A stretch of DNA of 64,000 nt. Origin: Antitrichia curtipendula (lineage: Eukaryota; Streptophyta; Bryopsida; Hypnales; Leucodontaceae). The position numbers and the translations under genes were made by a program. The stretch is taken from assembly GCA_951230915.1 (NCBI GenBank), contig OX579634.1:18316725-18380724 (forward strand), written 5' to 3'. Position 1 is the first letter of the stretch. Each line of letters starts with the position of its first letter. Below the pieces are notes generated by a model that saw nothing but the letters and a program-made list of their open reading frames with translations, ran no database searches and was not told the origin of the DNA. Below, piece by piece: positions 60,273 to 64,000 of the stretch.

Positions 60273-61569
60273 CCGTTATTAGGTGCTATAGAATGGGCAT
60301 TTTTATCTGCTCAAAAATTTATTGCATTAAAGTGACAACTAAAAATGTTTTGGATATGTTTGTCAAATGGTGGATTTCATTTTTGTAGAAAATGAAAATC
60401 AAATCCATCCATTAAGATAGGCTATTTGTTTTGTTTCTCTAGATCTCTGCATCAAGCCTATGACTTTAGCATAAGTCTTGATGTTTACTCTAGCTTCTAC
60501 TCTATAATGTGTAGAAAAACTATGGGTCAATAAATCATAGACACTCTACAAGGAAAAGAGGAGCCACTAGTTAAAGAAAAAAAAATAGGAAACTGAAAAA
60601 AATGCAAATAGAATCCTTCCCTCCTATGATGGAGAAAGATGGATCTTTACAATATCTTTTGGATTTGATGGCATGTCATGCTTTAATGCACAAAATAGCC
60701 ACCAAATATCAACTTTAAGTCACTTCCGTAAACATGCTTAGTACCAACTAATATTGCTCAGTAATGAGGTAGCATGCTCTAAAAGGGACCATTTACTGGT
60801 TGTTCCGCCTTTTTCATAGGCTTGTGTAAACCATAAGATTTTTTGCTAATTTTTCAAAGAAAGATAAATGGATGAGGAATTAAATACAAGTAGTTTCATA
60901 ATTTTCCAAACAATAATGAATTAGTTGTGACTTTTCAAAGTTTTTGGTCCTAGGCACCTATTTATGATAGTAGGTTTGGCAAAATCAGCACACATGCACT
61001 CTATATAGGGAGATGGGGAAATCAAGAATAAGCATGGGAATTTGCAATAAGTAACAAGCAAGGATCCTTAAAGCAACCATAAGTATGAAAGTAATGCATC
61101 ATAACAATGCGATAAATTGTAAAGTAATGCATCGTAATGATGCAATAAATTGTATAGTTACTAACATGCAACCCCATGAAATAATGATAACCACATGAAA
61201 GTTGTTGACAAACTACATGTTTAATTTTGTGATGATGCCTATACTCTTGCAATTCCAATCATTCAAGAACTATTTTTTGCTCACTTATGTGTCATGAACT
61301 TATTGGTTCCAACCTTGAAAAAGGAAAAAAATACGCATTCCAAGGAGAAAATGGGAATCTGTCCAACCTTGGTTGGAAATATGGCACCCTATTGATTGCT
61401 GATGGGGTACCGATTAGTAATGGGAGCCTTCACCTTATCACGACCTGTTGGACACCCACTTCCATTGCTCTAAAGGTCACATCACACTACGGCAGAGGAT
61501 TGAGAGGCCGACGATTTCCACCAATCAAATTGTAGGAATCCATTCATTCTTGAAATTTCGGCCTCTCAA
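60273..61569. other. AT-rich intergenic DNA
   Basis: No gene. Part of it (60725-61025) is duplicated at 62195-62480, and 61245-61420 resembles 50080-50240 (attcaagaactatttt, gtgtcatga, ttccaaccttgaaaa, ccttggttggaaata). Confidence 0.4.
60725..61025. repeat. Direct repeat, left copy
   Basis: Shares gcatgctct/acatgctct, ccgcctttttca, aggcttt/ct, aatttttca, ggcacctattt and gagatg with 62195-62480 in the same order. The two copies flank about 1.2 kb that includes the foldback element at 62030. Confidence 0.6.
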
Positions 61570-62029
61570 CCCTTCACACTAGATGGCATAGTCGAGAGTC
61601 TGTCGCTCTCCAAACTGACATTTCTGGCAGAAAATTAACTACATGTTGACGGACTCTCGACCGTAGTTTGGGTCGAGTAAAAATAGAGACCCAATTATGA
61701 TCGAGAGTCCATCAAATTTTTTCCCTAGAAAATCAAATTTGTTCTCTCTTTTCACACAATTTGTTATTTGTTATTTGTTATTTGTCGCCATTACAATGGG
61801 GAGTCTTTGCATTCAATGAACCTAGTTCCCTTAACCTAATTCCCTTCAATGGCCAATGCCACCCTTCTATTCCATTTATACCCTTTGTATTCCTTGTTTG
61901 ATGGTAAGAGCATGTGCTGTGATTTTTTTTCCGAGGCCATTTGGGACTCCTTGATCATGTTTTTTTATCTTTTGCTTGAAAAAATTGACACATGGGTGAG
62001 GTTTGGACTCTGGGCTTGGCCTTTGGAGT
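61570..62029. other. Diverged relative of the 62.0-kb foldback plus spacer
   Basis: Contains ttcacactagatggc and paired 'gtcgagagtc/gactctcgac' words (61573-61710), as in the 62030-62179 element, but the symmetry is degraded. Confidence 0.4.
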
Positions 62030-62179
62030 CTTCACACTAAGTTTGGCCGTCCAAGTTGAGAGGCCGTGCCCAAACTATGGTCGAGAGACCAACGAAATGG
62101 GCTCTTTAATGGGCATTTCTTTGGCCTCTCACCCAAAGTTTGGGCACAACCTCTCAACTTGGTCAGCCATAGTGTGAAG
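62030..62179. mobile_element. 150-bp foldback MITE
   Basis: Left arm cttcacactaagtttggccg, then ccaagttgagaggc and gtgcccaaac; the right arm carries the inverses gtttgggcac, cctctcaacttgg and tagtgtgaag. Arms of about 60 bases with a short centre. No clear target duplication. Confidence 0.7.
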
Positions 62180-62194
62180 CGGCCCTAATTCAAT

Positions 62195-62480
62195 GTATCA
62201 AGCTAATTCCTAAGTAAGGTAACATGCTCTTAAAGCAACCATTTAAAGACTGGTCCGCCTTTTTCACAGGCTTCTATGGGCAGAAATATTTTTAGATCAT
62301 TTTTCAGAGAAAGAAAAATAGATATGGAATCTAACACAAGGGGTTTTGTATTTTTTCAAGCATTTTTGAATGACTTATAAATTTTCAAAGGTTTGGGATA
62401 TAGGCACCTATTTGTGATCATAGATCTTCCAAAATCTGTCCACTTGCAACTTGTAAAGAGATGAGCGGAAATCAAAGACA
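62195..62480. repeat. Direct repeat, right copy
   Basis: Partner of 60725-61025. Confidence 0.6.
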
Positions 62481-63565
62481 ATGATTGGCTCTTGCAATAG
62501 AAAAATAATTTTTCCTTCATACATTCAATTGCTAAATTGGTCCATTTAAGGATCAACTCATTTTCTTTCTCCACCTAAAAATAAGGGCGGTTTGAAGAAG
62601 ATGGATGCTTTTAGAGCACACTACCTTAGTCATTTATTCGGCAGTAAGTTTGGCACTAGTGAGGCTGAAGTTCTGGACTTTTTGTGTAAAATCAGTTTTT
62701 TTTTTTATAGAGATTAATGGAGGTATCCACTTTGGGCTCTGTAATTAGAGCAACTTCCCGAAGATGAAATTGTTGAATATGTATTCTATGTGCTCAAATC
62801 CATTTTATATAATATTATATATTTTTTCATTTTTCTGTTTTTATTTATTTTTATTTTTAAATTTTTTGATCAATTTATTTGGAAAAAAAATAGTATTTTG
62901 AATAAATTTATACATAATGTAAAGGAGGAGGATTATGACATAATTTGAGATAGTATGAAAATAGAGCGCATTTTATTGATTTTATCTATACTATGAACTA
63001 CCACATTAGTGAGCATATTATTATTGTACTAAATGAAATAACTTTAATATTTTATAGTTATTTCAACAAATGATACATGTGAATTTGATAGTTTGGTTTC
63101 AAAAATGAATTTCCACTTCACTTTTGTTTAACTATTGGTCAATCAAGGAATGACATTTGGCACTTGATGGGGGTAAAATTAAGTTTTCTTGTATAGAATC
63201 AACTACCATACATTTGAAGAGCATGGTAACTAGTAGTGTCTAATGGATTCATGTAGGGATGGAAAAAACTTACAAAAATGAAGATGTGATGTGTAGATTC
63301 TACTTATGCCATGATTTATTTTGCTGAAATACCTTAAAACATACATCCACCTTCCTACCAAGGATTTTTGGCTTAAATTTTTTAGCCTTAAGCAATTACC
63401 CCACCGCATCTTAATACTATGTACTAAAATCCTCTAAAAAAATGTGGACATGCCAAATCTTATAAAATGATGGAAACGTTGACAAGTAAAGTAGTCTCCT
63501 CTAGAACCAACCACCCTCTTCACATCAATTCTATATTAAGTTATTGAATGGATATAAAGTGGTCC
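62481..63565. other. AT-rich intergenic DNA
   Basis: Nothing recognised. Confidence 0.4.
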
Positions 63566-64000
63566 TTAACCCCTAAAAGCCCATTGTCCCTACGGGGGAC
63601 AAATGCGTTTTTGGGCAGGTACCTACGGGCTGCAATTTTCTCCTGATTTTTTGAAACTTTTTTTGGAGGTAGAAAAGTTGATTAGCTACGTGGGAATATA
63701 ATTTTTTTCACAACCGGTGCCCGGTAATAAAAGTTATGACCAAATAAGCTCAAAACAGGGGACGGGGGGCAGTGCGGGCAGCAAAAAAAATTTGCACTTT
63801 TTTATTTTTTATTTGTTTTTAGTATTTTTTTCTCATAGATTATATTTTTGTCTATCTGGAAAGCTTTTATTCATTTCATTTGGATTTGTTATGAGAAAGT
63901 TATGGACATTCTTGTTTTTCGGGCAGTTAGACCATCTTTTTGAAAAAATAACTTGTAGGATTCATTTCTAAATGCAATTTTTCAAATTTTTCAATTTTTT
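63566..64000 (+). mobile_element. TTAA-family element cut by the window end
   Basis: Starts TTAACCCCTAAAAGCCCATT, then follows 54696-55618: gggggacaa, tgggcaggt/tgggtaggt, gattttttgaaacttttttt, ggaatataattttt, ggtgcccg and aaaagttatg. The right end lies outside the window. Confidence 0.65.

Overview
The window looks like nuclear DNA of a land plant. The evidence is spliceosomal GT-AG introns, a chloroplast outer-envelope import kinase (KOC1 type), a plant-specific heavy-metal-associated HIPP-type protein, a plant GDSL esterase/lipase, and TTTAGGG-type telo-box words. AT-rich intergenic DNA with few genes and many decayed mobile elements would suit a bryophyte, lycophyte or other non-seed plant, but the species cannot be fixed from sequence alone.

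Four genes are supported. (1) A KOC1-like kinase on the minus strand, four coding exons between 13605 and 10221, with a kinase domain, KEG-type beta repeats and a C-terminal membrane anchor. (2) A small HMA-domain protein on the minus strand, 19389-18877. (3) A 14-exon 3-hydroxyisobutyryl-CoA hydrolase on the plus strand, 29707-35824, with a transit-peptide-like N-terminus and a C-terminal SRL. (4) A five-exon secreted GDSL esterase/lipase on the plus strand, 56038-58292. They do not form a pathway or cluster; each is an isolated plant gene.

The rest is transposon-rich. At 23.0-27.3 kb a decayed Ty3/gypsy element (gag, protease and RT fragments) lies just downstream of an hAT-like element with an 8-bp target duplication. 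Short non-autonomous DNA elements are scattered throughout. They include a family bounded by TTAA with ends CCCCTAAA (6.2, 7.1, 8.0, 49-51.7, 54.7 and 63.6 kb), CACTA-type foldbacks (41.3, 43.6, 44.4 kb), a ~240-bp MITE family (1.3, 29.2, 54.0, 54.4, 59.7 kb), a Mutator-like MITE with a 12-bp target duplication (59.5 kb), and further inverted-repeat elements at 48.0 and 62.0 kb. Tandem duplications hit the genes or their flanks: the KOC1 leader, the KOC1 tail (DPSS repeat) and the hydrolase exon 1/intron 1 junction.

The best candidate for something undescribed is the TTAA-bounded family, whose ends resemble piggyBac elements. The gene-level oddities are the altered catalytic motifs of the KOC1-like kinase, the dual targeting signals of the hydrolase, and the HIPP-type protein that ends in a hydrophobic tail instead of a prenylation box. 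All comparisons were made by eye; no alignment or database search was run.
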